Both the position numbers and the translations under genes were made by a program. A stretch of 64,000 bases of DNA from Triglochin maritima (lineage: Eukaryota > Streptophyta > Magnoliopsida > Alismatales > Juncaginaceae), in the NCBI GenBank assembly GCA_963682175.1, contig OY821772.1, positions 55,140,925 to 55,204,924 of the forward strand, given 5' to 3'. The notes beneath the pieces are model-generated. The model worked only from the letters and a program-made list of their open reading frames with translations. It was not told where the DNA came from and did not search any database. This document shows positions 11,390-23,129 of the stretch, piece after piece; the first letter of the stretch is position 1, and the number at the start of each line of letters is the position of its first letter.

Positions 11390-11875
11390 AGGCTGAGTTT
11401 CAGGGCTCTTCACCCAACCACAGCACACACCACAGTCACGGGGCTCCAGGGCTTTTTCACCCAACCACCACAACACACACTCGTCGCCAAGCTGGGCTCC
11501 AGGGCTTTTCACCCAACCCAAGCTACCACGACCCGACCAATGGCTCTAGGCTTTTTTCAGCCAACCCAAACGTCCAAGAGCTCCAGACCTTTTTCGGTCA
11601 ACCCTTAACACGCCGTCCATGCTCAGGTTTCAGGGCTCTTTCATCCAACCTGAACACATTACGGAGCTCCAGAGCTTTTTCACCCAACCCCGCACAGACT
11701 AAATGAGCTTCAGGGCTCTTTCACCCAACCACAACTCTAACACAGTTACGGGGCTCCAAGGCTTTTTCACCCAACCACCGCAACATCACATTTTCTAAGC
11801 TGGGCTCCAGGGCTTTTTCACCCAACCCAAGCTCTCGCACCGTTACGAGGCTCCAGGGCTTTTTCACCCAACCAC
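11390..11875. repeat. minisatellite in solo LTR 3 (GGGCTTTTTCACCCAACC core)
   Basis: Eleven copies of a core near CAGGGCTTTTTCACCCAACC recur every 37-51 bp, with variable linkers rich in CACAAC and ACGGGG. The array is absent from the related LTRs 1 and 2, so it arose within this lineage. Confidence 0.9.
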
Positions 11876-11982
11876 CGCAACACTTGTGCCCACACGCACA
11901 CTCGCCGGAAGAACATCGGCACCACAACTCGTCTCACACGGACGACCACAACAACCGCACCTCCAATGTGCAAAACTAGACA

Positions 11983-12237
11983 CAAACGGTCGACCGAACC
12001 AAAGTCCCGGTCGACCGAATCTCACAAATACAGGGCAATTTCCTCGACCGACACTCCATCGGTCGACCAATCCCCACAAACAACACTCCATCGGTCGACC
12101 AATCCCCACAAACCAACCAGGCTCGCCTCCTATGCACAACCGGTCGACCGCCCCAAGGGCATCGTTCGAGCGATGTGAGGCAGAACCTGAATTCTTATTA
12201 AGAACGGTCGACCGTTTGCACCAACCGGTCGACCGAT
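11983..12237. repeat. CGGTCGACCG palindromes in solo LTR 3
   Basis: At least eight copies or variants: ACGGTCGACCGAA, CCGGTCGACCGAA, TCGGTCGACCAAT twice, CCGGTCGACCGCC, ACGGTCGACCGTT and CCGGTCGACCGAT. They lie in the same relative position as in LTRs 1 and 2, between the donor-like and acceptor-like sites. Confidence 0.88.
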
Positions 12238-13653
12238 CAGACAGTGAAATATGTTGCATGTTTACTTGCGACGAGTCGGAAGGCCTATCGTCGACTTTCA
12301 AATACTCACACTACTAAAGTGAGCTATGACTACAAGTTTGACATACCGTGAAGGTTTGAAGAAACCTTCGAAGAACCACGACGACACTTCTCTTCGAAAC
12401 ACGATCCGTCTACGAACCTCTCGCTCGAACAACGATCGCCACTCTTCGACAACTCAAGCACCCCAACACCTCCGTCAACTTCCAACCATCACGACCACAT
12501 AACATCAGTAAGGTTGAGAGAGAGAGAAACAAAGCAAAGGAACGAGTTGACGAAACCACGAACTCACCTCCGACAACCAAACGACTCCGATCACCCCAAA
12601 ATACTCTCTGGAGACAACTGAGGGAGAGAGAGTCAGAGAAACTTGAGAGAGAGTAGAGTGTGAGAGAGAGGGAAACCACAATAAATATGTCCTCCTACCT
12701 CAATCCTCACCATCCATCCAAATCCAATCCATCTCAACCTCTCATCTATCAACACTCCATCTCAACCCTCCATCCATCAACCTTCAATCCTAGCCGTCCA
12801 GATGCAACTCCTCCTAATTACTACCTAAACATCATTAAAATTCAATTAGGATTATGATCTCACGTTGGTAGACAGGGCCACCTCTGTCAATACAAAATAT
12901 CTGAACAGCAAAGGCAATCCCAGATTCCACCAGACCTTGAAATTTACATAAATATGTACTAATGATGGTATACAGATGTGAAAAAAAGATACTAAGATAT
13001 ATAGGATTCCATATATGCATCTTGATGTTTATTAGGAAGCATTATCCACATGGGTAGTTTTCAATTTAAGTGTAAGAGATGAAGAAACAGTCATATTAAT
13101 TAAACTTGTAATTTGATTCCGTAAGTTATTATTGAACCAGACTTCTCTTTTATCATATATTTTGTATCATTTTCTAATTTTATATCACAGCCCAAATTTC
13201 TAGCTAGCACGTTACATTTTGTTGCATGTTATCTTTTTTTTTTTCTTTTTTTTGAAAACTACTTAACGCATGCGTACGTAGACCAATTGGGACTTATGTG
13301 TCCCATGATCTATAGCACCTAAGTTCCTCTTCAAATTAATGAAGTTCAAAGTACGTAACTTCATTCTTAGGTTTTTGATATATCGCCGACTTGAATTATT
13401 CGACCGAATTTGCATGTGACTCACACATGTGGATTCACACATTATTCTTAATCATTAATCACAAATTAACTCCTATCAATACGTGATTCATTTGTATACT
13501 TGGTCTTTTTATATCTTTTCGTTACTTATGTTTGCACTCTACATGGTTGCTTATCTTAAGCAAATTTATTTTAGTAGTAGAGATTTGTTCTTTTATGATG
13601 CTACTTAAATAGCACACCCATAAAACGATATATGTTTACCAACAATATGTTGT

Positions 13654-13654
13654 G

Positions 13655-13700
<46 letters not shown>

Positions 13701-13897
13701 TCAAGCTCTAGTGAGCCCAGGGCTCATCAAATTTAGTTTAAGTCCCTTACAATCTCACATTTAATCTTATTTACAGTTAATCTCATCATTCATTAGCATA
13801 ACCGTTTTTTTCTTAATCTACCTTACAATTTGAAATGAATAGTGGATATTGTGGGTGCTTAATTTAGAAAAATTAAGTCATAGGCTCACTAGAGAAT

Positions 13898-13939
<42 letters not shown>

Positions 13940-14148
13940 GAATTCTCAAGTGAGCCCAGGGCTAAATTAAGTCCCCACAATATACACCACTCATTTCAAA
14001 TTGTAATGTAGATTAAGAAAAAAACGGTTATGCTAATGAATGGTGAGATTAACTGTAAATAAGATTGTGAGATATTAGGGGGCTTAAACTAAATTTGATG
14101 AGTCTTTGACTCACTAAAGCTTGACCATATATATATATATATATATAG
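13654..14148. mobile_element. two inverted MITE copies separated and flanked by (TA)n
   Basis: The left unit (13699-13900) and right unit (13937-14126) are near-complementary to each other over about 190 bp, separated by a (TA)n run of about 35 bp, with more (TA)n on both outer sides. Shared blocks include CTAGTGAGCCCAGGGCT, TTAATCTACCTTACAATTTG and its complement, and AACCGTTTTTTTCTTAAT. Each unit has its own short terminal inverted repeats (CTCTAGTGAGCC and GGCTCACTAGAG). Insertion into TA microsatellites resembles the Micron-type MITEs of grasses; family identity is inferred. The transcript would fold into one long hairpin. Confidence 0.8.
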
Positions 14149-15040
14149 TATGGTGGTCGGTCATATATCCAGGTGAAGTTTTAAGATCTTAGATATCTTT
14201 AAGTGGGCACGAATCTCAACCGTATTGTTATTTATTTATTTATTTTGGCTTTATTCTTCGTGGGAATGATACAAGGGTAAGCCCTTAAATTTTCTTCGTT
14301 AATGTAGTGTTGTTTCTTTGTTGCTACTTCATTTGTATAATCGTATTCTCTCCGATCCTCACTCAAAGTGACAAAGCATATGTTGAAAGAAAATTGGCTC
14401 AGCGAAGGTATATGTATCTTAGTTATGGAAGGTTTTTTAAATCATCAGTTTTTAAGTGAGAAGCGGTGTTTCGTTTATGTTTCAATTGGCTTCTAAAATA
14501 AATATTATTTAAGTACAACTTCAAAGATAGAGTATTAGGATTATATAGATTGAGGTACGTGTACCTATTCTTTGGTATAATGATAAAATTGGTAAGTACT
14601 TCATGTAATCTGCTTGTTCTCTTAAATATATTGCTTTATAGAATCTATTTTTCATCATCATCGTGTTATTTTACAAGTGGGATAATCATCACATGGATCT
14701 TGGTAAAAGGTACACATCTCTAATCACATGGATCTTTGAAATCCTAGATTATTTGCAACTCCATCATACTTTGTTGCCATCAAAGAGATCCAAAAGTTCA
14801 CTCCTCTACTGTTTTACAAAAGAACCATTTGTAGCCTCGTAGGGTTTTTTTTTGTGGAGAACATTGGTACTCACTAAAAACTATGTTGAAATTAACGGCT
14901 AGTTGACTACTTTATCAAGGAGTGTCTCTTGTCAATATTGTTATTAATTTACTTTATTACATGGTTAGAATTAGGCAACTAGTCTAGCAGTAATCTTGTT
15001 AAAAAAAAACTCTCAAGTCTTTCAAATTCTTGATTCACTT
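14149..15040. other. AT-rich intergenic DNA, no gene seen
   Basis: No conserved coding signal or transposon end recognised. The same is true of 13111-13653. Confidence 0.55.
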
Positions 15041-15049
15041 CCGTATCTC

Positions 15050-17410
15050 TTGTCAGCTCATTATTACCCAAACAGGTCCTTAATCTCAAGTTAAATTTGT
15101 TTGAGCAGCGGATACCATAATTACCATTACGATTTCCCTTGAGGCCACGGGATGGAATGATGCAATTCTAGTAGTGCCTGACCGCACTTTGGGGGAAACC
15201 CTTCTGTTGATTCCACCCCTACTCTTTCTTTGTTGTGTTTTTCACTTTTTCTCAGACCATTGATTATGCCTTTTAGCTAGCAGAAAGTAAATTATACCTC
15301 CAAGCATACGGTTTATGGTATCATGCTAATGTACGTACAATATTTCACCTCACCTCTGCATTGTTCTTTATTTGTTTCTGCTTATAGGATGTTTCCTAAC
15401 AGATTGATCCACTTTCAAAAACTAGAGTTTTTAGGAATCCAAATAATGGTATGCATGGATCCAAACGTGGAAATTCAGGTTTTCAGAATATACTTTATCA
15501 CACTTTCAAGGCCTAACTTTCTTTCTTCTTTTTCTTCTTCTTTTTTTTAGGGTGGATCTGGGAGCTATTGGATCAGTTTGGGCAGGAAACCACCCCATCA
15601 GACTCATCCTCTTGATTTCGTTAAGACCACAAATCAAACGTACACTACGAGTCAAGAGAAACGAACATAATATGGTTGCGCGAACCCGCTTCTCTAATCC
15701 CTTACTACCTTCACTTCTCGTTTTCTTATTCCAATTTTCCAACCTATATTGGTTAATTTCGTGGAGGGTAAGCTATTAAAAACTCGTTTAGAAATTAGTT
15801 AAAATAGATTTTGTTTAGTGATATTTTGAGTTATTTTTAGAAATTAAACCTATTTTAAATGGCAAAGACTTGCATATATATGATCGTTGCATTGCATCCA
15901 ATTTTTTGTTAATGAAAATTTTAAAGTAAATTATGTCTTTTCTCAATACAATTTCCAACTCCATGATAATAATTTTCTGGCACCAAGCCTGCCATTAGAG
16001 TTAAAGAACAATCTAAACCTCCAAAAGAAAAATACACATGCATAATGACATAGAATCAGTTTGCAAAAGTTGACAACGTTCATGATTTTATCGACTACAC
16101 ACAAGCATGCAAGCACTAGCTTCCTCTTACAAAAGGAGTTTCAAGCAAAGACAAGAACAAACAAACCAAAGGCCAACTTAGATAGCCTTTTCAGTAACCA
16201 CCACCACACAATGCAACAACAAAATAACTCTTAAAAGGCTAGCTTACACCATGCATCCTATCTAAACCAGTACCACACTCATCAACTACAATCCAATACA
16301 TGCAAACCCCAACTTTCACATATTTCTGTTTCTTAGTGCTTGTCTTTCCCTGCTTCTTCATGGCATGCATGATTAAGATGTTAACTAACTGGATGGGGTT
16401 TGATCAGATTACACAGGTCTCAAACATTTTCAGATGTTGATGAAGAGAGAAGTGGGTGAGTAAGTGAGGATTTAAAAGCTCCTGGTGTTGGCCTCTGCCC
16501 ATCAAGCTGATCAGTGTTAGAATTAACCATGGCTGCTGCTTGTTTTGCTGCAAATGCTCTCTCTTGACTCTTCCCCCAAAGAACCAAGTACAATCCCATT
16601 ATAATCAGTATGGCTCCAATGATTCTGCATAGTTTAATAACAGATGCCCATTAAAGACATTATTAATGTTGTAACTATAAATAGCTTTAGGATTGAAAAG
16701 GGGTTTTGTTTTTCGAAATCATCATATATTTTAATTAAATCCCAAAATGTAAACAAACAAAGCAGGTAGTAAAAGGGATTTGATCTTTGGTCCTAATTAA
16801 CCAAAGATTAGGGTTCTATAACTAAATTAGCCATAGTTGATAATAATAATAATAAAAAAAACTTTCTTCACATGTTGGTAAAAATAGTAAAATTTTGCAC
16901 ACTTCTTTTCATCAAAGTTTTTGCAGTTTTTCAAGGATTTTGGAACAAGCAAATCTTACAATGATAAAATAATGTTATTTGCATAGTAACCCGAGATCCG
17001 GTGGTAAAAGTAGGTTTGACTTGAGTCAACATACATATATAAATATATATAGTTTGCTAGGATGGAATGTATGTGAAGCAGTGATAATTACCCTCCAAGA
17101 TAGAATTGTTCTCTCAAGGCAATGGATGCCATGATGGCAACAACTAGAGTTTGCACTGGTTGGTAGACAGCAACAAAGACAGGGCCACCTCTGTCGATAC
17201 ACCATATCTGAACTGCAAAGGCAATCCCAGATGCCACCAGACCCTGTAATGCTTACATATATCATATATGTGTACTTATGTTATACACATGTGAAACTAA
17301 TAGTAAAATACATATGATGTTTATTAAGAACAATTCACATGGGTAGTTTTGATTTGAGTTAAATATTGGAAAAGGTAAAGGAAACACTCATACTCATTAG
17401 TGTTGTAAGC
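15050..17410. repeat. 3' region and last exons of the WAT1-like gene (copy B of the tandem duplication)
   Basis: This is the uninterrupted counterpart of 7600-13110. It preserves the empty sites for solo LTR 1 (near 16295) and solo LTR 3 (near 17160). It includes exons 5 and 6 of the intact gene and its downstream flank. Confidence 0.85.
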
Positions 17411-19705
17411 TCACATGCGATAATATATAGTTATTAAATAAACTCGCTCTCTTTAATAAAGAAACAATAGAAAAATAAAGCCAACATGTTTGAGTATCTA
17501 GTGATTTAACTTTGTAGCGGAGCTTTCTATGATTCTATCCAAAAAAATTATCCAAAATTTTGGGTGGAGTCCACCAAGGTTTGGTGAAATTTCTTGAATT
17601 GTTAAGTTGGGTGGACTCCTATATATATATCAAATGATGGAACAAGGTGAAAAGGGAAAAAGATGGTCATCGAACAACAATAAGATGTAGGTTTATCTTT
17701 TTCGTACGTGAAAAATTACATTTTTAAAATTATTTAGCAGAGTGAATGTATACACATATAAGATTTGGAGAAAAGGAGACAAATTCTAACTTATTTAGAG
17801 CTAGCAAAATTTGTATCGATCAATTCAAAATGACCAGTTGAGCAATCTCAATTAGTTAATATAATTAATTTATCTTGTGTACATCTATATCTACTTGATT
17901 CAGATATGTCTTTGCTTTACCATCATAGATTTGGAGCACCATATAGTTTGAAGATGGATGGTAATTGGAGTCCCGAATCAACCATTTTTCTTTCTCAAAT
18001 AGTCATAATTTAAGTGCATAAAATGAATAGATCTTGTTCACGTACGCCATATTAATCAAAAACCATGTACACCACTAGTTAATTGATTTTTGTGCTTCGA
18101 ACAAATAATATATATGGATACATGTAGAGCTTAATTAATTAAACTTTTCATGAGTTCAAATGTCCATACCGCATAGAGGATGGTGAAGACTTCGCCGCCA
18201 GATCGGAACATCCAAGCATCGATATCCCTCTCGATGAATCCGGCAATGATGAGGAATTGGATGACACCAAAAAAGCAAGTATAAGACGTAACCGAGAGCC
18301 TCGCAGGGTACTTTTTGAGCACCGGAGCCTGCAAGACGAGCCATCCGGACCAAGAGAGGCAGTGGCATATGAGATAAATGCACCCTAGAGTCCAATTCTT
18401 CCCTTCAGCGTCTCCAAGCCAAATCAATCCCTCACTTGTCACAGCCTTCGTTTGGCTTTGCAACATTAAGTTGACGTTTGAGGGTTGGAAAATGGTTGGG
18501 CCCTTGTAGAGTGTTATGACGGTCGCACCGGCGACGCAAAGGAGGGTTCCGGAGAGCTTTGCTACTCCATCTTTCCGGTTTAGCCGGACCTTCTCTATGC
18601 TGGTTAATTATGTGACATTAAACGTACGTGTTAGATCGGATTAATTACGTACGTGCATATATGGGCCATGCTATATATTAGAGAGTTGTAGGTGGTGATG
18701 CTGGCATGATTGAATATTACCCGACGGCCGCCGCCATGAGAAAGGTGATGGCCGGAACGGAGTTTTGTATGGCGGAGGCAAAGGTGGGGGAGGTGTTGTC
18801 GAGGCCGAGAAGGTAGAAACCTTGGTTTGCTGTGATCCTACGTATATATTCCGGTCAAATACCAAAATTAGTTTAGTCATAGAAAAACCTGTACTTCTTC
18901 ATTATCCCTGAGTTATAAAAAATTACTAATTAAACTGAGTTAGTCCTTGTTTGTAACATCGTATTAAGACATGAACTTACCAAGGAAACAAAATCATGAC
19001 TAAATTTTAAGAATGTTATTAATTTGTACAGTACGGATGGTAACTATCTTAGTTAATTTAGTCCAATTAGTAGTACAAAATTTATATCCAAGATTGAGGA
19101 TCAAAATTTCAGTGTCTTTGTGCCAATAAGAAAAATGAATAAAAGTAGCTGTTATCGTAGAACCTTGACGTACAATTTTAATTTACCCTCACTTCCAATT
19201 CCAAAGACCCATTTTAGTCCTCCTAATACACAACATTAATCACAAATTCAGCATTAATGATGTCCGAAATGCTTACCCGCAGAGAGCAAGTAGGAAGAAC
19301 TGAACGGCAAAAGAAAGGTTCAAAGGTGGTCTATCCTTCCTGTTGAACAAATAAATAACTTAAACTCAATCAACTTAATTATATACTAACAAATGCACGA
19401 TCACTACCAGACCTAATTAATAAAACCATGAAATCAACAAATACATAATCAATTTGCAATGAGCATTATATGGAGATATATACGTACTTTTCGAGGAAAT
19501 AAGCAAAGGGAACAAGAAGGATCAAAGCAATGATGTTCCTATAGACAGGGAACACCACCTTGCTTATCCCCATGTTCAAGGCAGCCCTTGAGACAACATG
19601 GAACCCAGCGTATCCAAACTGCAAGGCCAACATGGCCACATGCAGCTGGACCTTCTCCGGCACACCGCATATTTTTCTCGCCGCCGCTGACGCTGAGTCT
19701 GCCAT
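16420..19705 (-). CDS. WAT1: WAT1-like auxin transporter (EamA/DMT family, nodulin MtN21-type)
   Basis: Six exons splice cleanly with GT-AG sites and consistent phase: 19705-19488, 19339-19277, 18837-18721, 18599-18170, 17243-17092 and 16624-16420. They give 394 aa, against 389 for Arabidopsis WAT1 as I recall it. Recognisable blocks are GVPEKVQLHVAMLALQFGY near the N-terminus, ANQGFYLLGLDNTSP in exon 3, NWTLGCIYLICHCLSWSGW in exon 4, VASGIAFAVQIWCIDRGGPV in exon 5, and the final NV-stop shared with WAT1. The family has ten membrane helices in two EamA repeats. WAT1 is a tonoplast auxin exporter needed for secondary wall formation in fibres; that role is inferred by homology. The ATG at 19705 (MADS) is preferred over the one at 19714. 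A Copia element sits about 240 bp upstream. Confidence 0.93.
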
Positions 19706-19793
19706 ACTCCCCACTCCTCAGGAACCACAAAATTAATATAAGATGTAATGGATGTAAAGAATAGGTTTGGTTTCAGATTGTGGAGGTTAGACC

Positions 19794-19806
19794 TTATATT
19801 ATATAG
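19794..19806 (-). promoter_or_regulatory. TATA box of the WAT1-like gene
   Basis: On the minus strand the sequence reads CTATATAATATAA, about 90-100 bp upstream of the start codon. The Copia insertion at 19945 lies roughly 140 bp further out, so the core promoter is kept but all earlier upstream sequence is pushed about 4.9 kb away. Confidence 0.6.
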
Positions 19807-19944
19807 GCTTGCGAGGGAGTGTAGGGAAAAAGGTGTGGTTCCTGTATATATGAGGAAAAGGTAATAAAGAGGTCCAACGTAGAAAATTAAAACTACCTCG
19901 AGAGAATTATGGTTGTTTCCCTCCATGTCCATCCGCTAACAATT

Positions 19945-20168
19945 TGTTGAAGAATCCAAAACGACATCAGAACCAAACGTCGCCTAAACATCATCACCAG
20001 CATTAAATCACAAGGAATAATCGCGTCTGTTCACCAACAGACGCATTTGTCTCCTTCAACGTAACCAAAACCTATGTCTATATATATCTTGTAATTCAAA
20101 TGTATGAACAATTTTCTCTAAGAAATAAAATCACTACAAACTTCCATCTATCATCTTCGTTTTCTTCA
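19945..20168 (+). repeat. 5' LTR of the Copia element
   Basis: It begins TGTTGAAGAATCC and ends TTCTTCA. It contains a TATA-like TATATATAT at 20079-20088, on the opposite strand to the WAT1-like TATA box about 280 bp away. It also holds a short inverted repeat, GCGTCTGTT...AACAGACGC. Confidence 0.93.
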
Positions 20169-20180
20169 TGGTATCAGAGC
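20169..20180 (+). other. primer-binding site (initiator Met-tRNA type)
   Basis: TGGTATCAGAGC is complementary to the 3' end of plant initiator tRNA-Met, the usual Copia primer, and directly abuts the 5' LTR. Confidence 0.9.
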
Positions 20181-20337
20181 GAAGATCCCCATTTTTTCCA
20201 TCATCGGCGACCCTCAGAGTTCTCTGAGCTCATCACTGGATCTCCTCAGAACATCCACTAAAAAAAACACACCATCTTTGCCTCTCAAGGGGGTTGAAGG
20301 TGGAAGAAACCTACATCCAAACCCAAGAGAAAGATAA

Positions 20338-21084
20338 GTGATGTCGGATCCAGAAGTAAACGCCCCCAGACTAGTGTCGCAGCTGCTCAATGGACAGAAT
20401 TATTTGTCATGGGCGCGAGCGATCACACTGGCCCTCAGTGGGAAAGGAAAACTCGGCCACATAACCGGAACATCAAAAAAACCCAAAGAAGAAGGGACCG
20501 AGACAAAACAAGAAGAGTGGCAGGCGATGGACCACCTCGTAATGTCGTGGGTCATCAACTCCATGCAACCAAAAATCGGGTCCATATTTCTCTACAAAAA
20601 CTCGGCAAAAGAACTCTGGGATGCGGTCCAGAACATATACGGTAAAGCCCAAAATTTCGCCCATGTTTTTAAACTAAAACAAGATTTATCGCAGACAAAA
20701 CAGCACGGACAGACCATCACAGAATACCTCGGAACGCTTCAGCGAGGTTGGGACGAGCTTGCTATCTACGAGCCCGCGACCAACGACCCGAGAACCTTGC
20801 TTGAGCGAAAAGAAAGGGACCACATCTACCAGTTCCTCATCGGACTCGACGGTAGCTACGAAGCCATCCGAAGCCAAGTCCTCATGACACCAGACCTTCC
20901 AGACCTCGCGACCATCATCGCGATGATCCAACGGGAGGAATCCCGCCGGACCACCGCTCAAAACGGCGAACGGACATCAGAAACTCAGGCGTTCTTCGCC
21001 GGAAAACCGCAAAACAAACAAAAAAAATACGGAAACAGACCACAAGAGACATGCGACAACTGCAAAAAAACCGGGACACAATAG
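20338..21084 (+). pseudogene. Copia GAG
   Basis: A UBN2/retrotran_gag-type capsid region reads LNGQNYLSWARAITLAL near residue 20 and later a KLKQDLSQTKQ helix. The frame stops inside the CCHC zinc knuckle, just after its first two cysteines. The rest of the knuckle and the protease follow in the next frame, consistent with a single-base insertion near 21074. The start at 20338 follows a normal Copia leader of about 160 bp. Confidence 0.85.
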
Positions 21085-22716
21085 GAACTCCTGCTGGTTC
21101 CTACATCCGCATCTCCGACCAACGAGGGAAGGAGGAGGAGATCATCGGAACAACAACGGAAACAGACCACAAGGAAACGGCGCGATGGCTAACCCTAGCA
21201 TTGAGGAAGAGAGGCGGAAATGGGCAGACGAAACGGATCGTCGAGGTTTTATAACCTCTCGCAACACAGACGGATCCGGGTTTCTCCAGACCCGATCCGA
21301 AGAATACACCCGACCCGATTCCGCATTTCAAACTTCCACCGGACATGGATCCAGATCCAAGCCCGACCCGATTCCGCTGGACCAACTTCTAGCCCACTTA
21401 AGCAACTATTTGCAAACCAATCCTCAAGGATCAGGTAATTGTGCAGGTATACAAACTTCGCCCAAATATTTCTCTGCAAATAAACCAAATAAAATCTTAG
21501 GAAATATAAGACATAATACTCAATGGATAATTGACTCAGGTGCCATGGATCACATGACTGGAAATCTTAGTTTACTAAACCACATCAAAGAAAAAGTAAA
21601 TATGCTTAACAAATATGTGACTGTCGCCAATAATAATCAAGTAGAAATAAAAGGTACAGGAGAAATCACCATATTAAATAAAATAAACAAAGATGTCCTA
21701 TATGTACCAACTTTTACCTCTAATCTTCTCTATGTCGCAAAAATTACGAAACATTTGGATTGCAATGTTATATTCACCCCTACTTATGTTTACTTTCAGG
21801 ATCGAATTAAAGGGAAGACGATTGGTAGAGGAGTTAACATCAATGGGCTCTATGTTTTAGATACTCAGCATAAGACCTTTCATACCAATAGTGTGCCTAA
21901 TCATGTTCTCTGGCACAAATGAATGGGACATCCTTCCCATCCTGTTTTGAAAACTTTATTTCCTTTTATTTCATCTACCTATGCATGTGATGTTTGTCAA
22001 TTTTCTAAACAAACAAGACTTCCTTTTTATAAATCTAAAACAAAATCAAGTTTTCCGTTTGGATTAGTTCACTCCGATATCTGGGGACCTGCCCCAGTCG
22101 AATCTTATAACGGTTTCAAATATTTTGTGCTATTTATTGACAATTTCTCACGAAATACTTGGATTTATTTTCTTAAAAAAAATTAGATGTTTTTCAAATC
22201 TTTTGCGAATTTGTAACATTTATTGAAAACATGTATGATTTTAAAATTAAAACATTAAGAACAGATAACGGGACTGAATATACCAGTCTCAACTTTCAAA
22301 TTTTTTTGAAAACACGTGGAATATTACATCAAACTACATGCATTCATACCCCCGAACAAAATGGAGTATCTGAGCGAAAAAATCGGCATCTCTTAAATAT
22401 AACCAGATCCTTACTCTTTCAAAATAATGTCCCCAAATATTTTTGGTTTGATGCAGTCTTAACCGCTACTTATCTCATAAATCGACTTCCTAGTCCTATC
22501 CTTCAAAATAAACAACCTCTAGAGACACTATTAGGTCGGAAATTAACCTTAGATCATCTCAAAGTTTTTGGATGTGTTTGTTTTGTTCACAGGAAACGTA
22601 TAGATAAATTTGATAGTAACTCTGTAAAATGTATTTTTCTTGGTTACTCTTTTCAAAAAAAGGGTACAAATGTTTTGACCCCGAAAATTGTAAAATGTAT
22701 ATTTCACGAGATGTAG
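21077..22716 (+). pseudogene. Copia protease and integrase, broken
   Basis: The protease motif IDSGAMDHMTG is near 21531. A TGA at 21920-21922 interrupts the GAG-pre-integrase zinc motif (WHK, then MGHPSHPVLKTL). The integrase core shows the D,D,E positions in SDIWGPAP, RTDNGTEY and NGVSERKN, but a TAG at 22184 and a frame change before 22231 split it. A GAA/GAG-rich microsatellite (22811-22895) follows in the IN-RT linker. Confidence 0.87.
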
Positions 22717-23129
22717 TCTTTAGAGAAACAGAGTCCTACTTCAGAAGACCCGAAGATACAAGCACAATCCAACCTCTCAACACACCCGTTCTACCAGGGA
22801 TCAGCACCCAAACATGAGAAGAAGAAAGAGAAGAAGAAAGAGAAGGAGAAGAAGAAGAAGAAGAAAGAGAAGAAGAAAGAGAAGAAGAAGAAGATGTTTT
22901 TCCTCAAAACAATCAGGAGACACCTCCGAGAAGAAGATCTACTCGACCCAGTCGCCCGCCTACTAGGTTCAACAAGTTTATTACCTCACAAGTAACTTAC
23001 CCCATTGAAAACCACTTAACCTATAAACAAATACAACCAAACTATAGGACCTATTTAAGCAGAATAAACGAAAACCTAGAACCTAAGACCTTTCACGAAG
23101 CAACCTGCGACCCAAAATGGCGCAATGCC

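Larger units (their letters stand above)
11015..12863 (-). mobile_element. solo LTR 3 (diverged, inverted relative of solo LTRs 1 and 2)
   Basis: About 1,849 bp is inserted into exon 5 of the WAT1-like pseudogene, flanked by GTTGT (11010-11014) and GTTGG (12864-12868). The intact paralogue shows the single site GGTTGGTAGACAG. On the minus strand its 3' end GAGGATGTTACA resembles the end of LTR 1 (GGAGACGTTACA). It shares the GTGGTGACCGAGGAG block near the 3' end, a GTATGTCAA donor-like site (donor at 12346) and a TTTTTAG acceptor-like site (11275). One base at the 12862/12863 end is ambiguous. Confidence 0.8.
10420..12936 (-). pseudogene. WAT1-like pseudogene, last two exons only, split by an LTR
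   Basis: The exon 6 equivalent (10633-10420) still reads as the WAT1 C-terminal region but ends in a different tail, and the upstream exons 1-4 are absent. The exon 5 equivalent is split: 10943-11014 and 12864 to about 12936, separated by solo LTR 3. Its splice donor reads GG|AT instead of GG|GT. A 12-bp in-frame deletion removes part of the conserved segment after DRGGPV. The intact paralogue is at 16420-19705. Confidence 0.88.
7600..13110. repeat. partial tandem duplicate of the WAT1-like 3' region (copy A)
   Basis: Once the insertions at 8447-10349 and 11015-12863 are set aside, this segment aligns with about 15050-17410 (copy B). Shared landmarks run in the same order: GAGCAGCGGATA (7660 and 15103), TGGAATGAT, TCTGTTGATTCCACCC, ACTACACACAAG, AACAAACAAACC, CAAATGCTCTC, the exon 6 and exon 5 coding regions, then CACATGGGTAGTTTT (13050 and 17338). 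Copy B is longer because of small indels. The edges are approximate. Confidence 0.85.

Noticed and set aside
22811..22895. Glu/Lys-rich coding stretch
   Set aside because: A GAA/GAG microsatellite within the broken Copia linker, not a separate gene.
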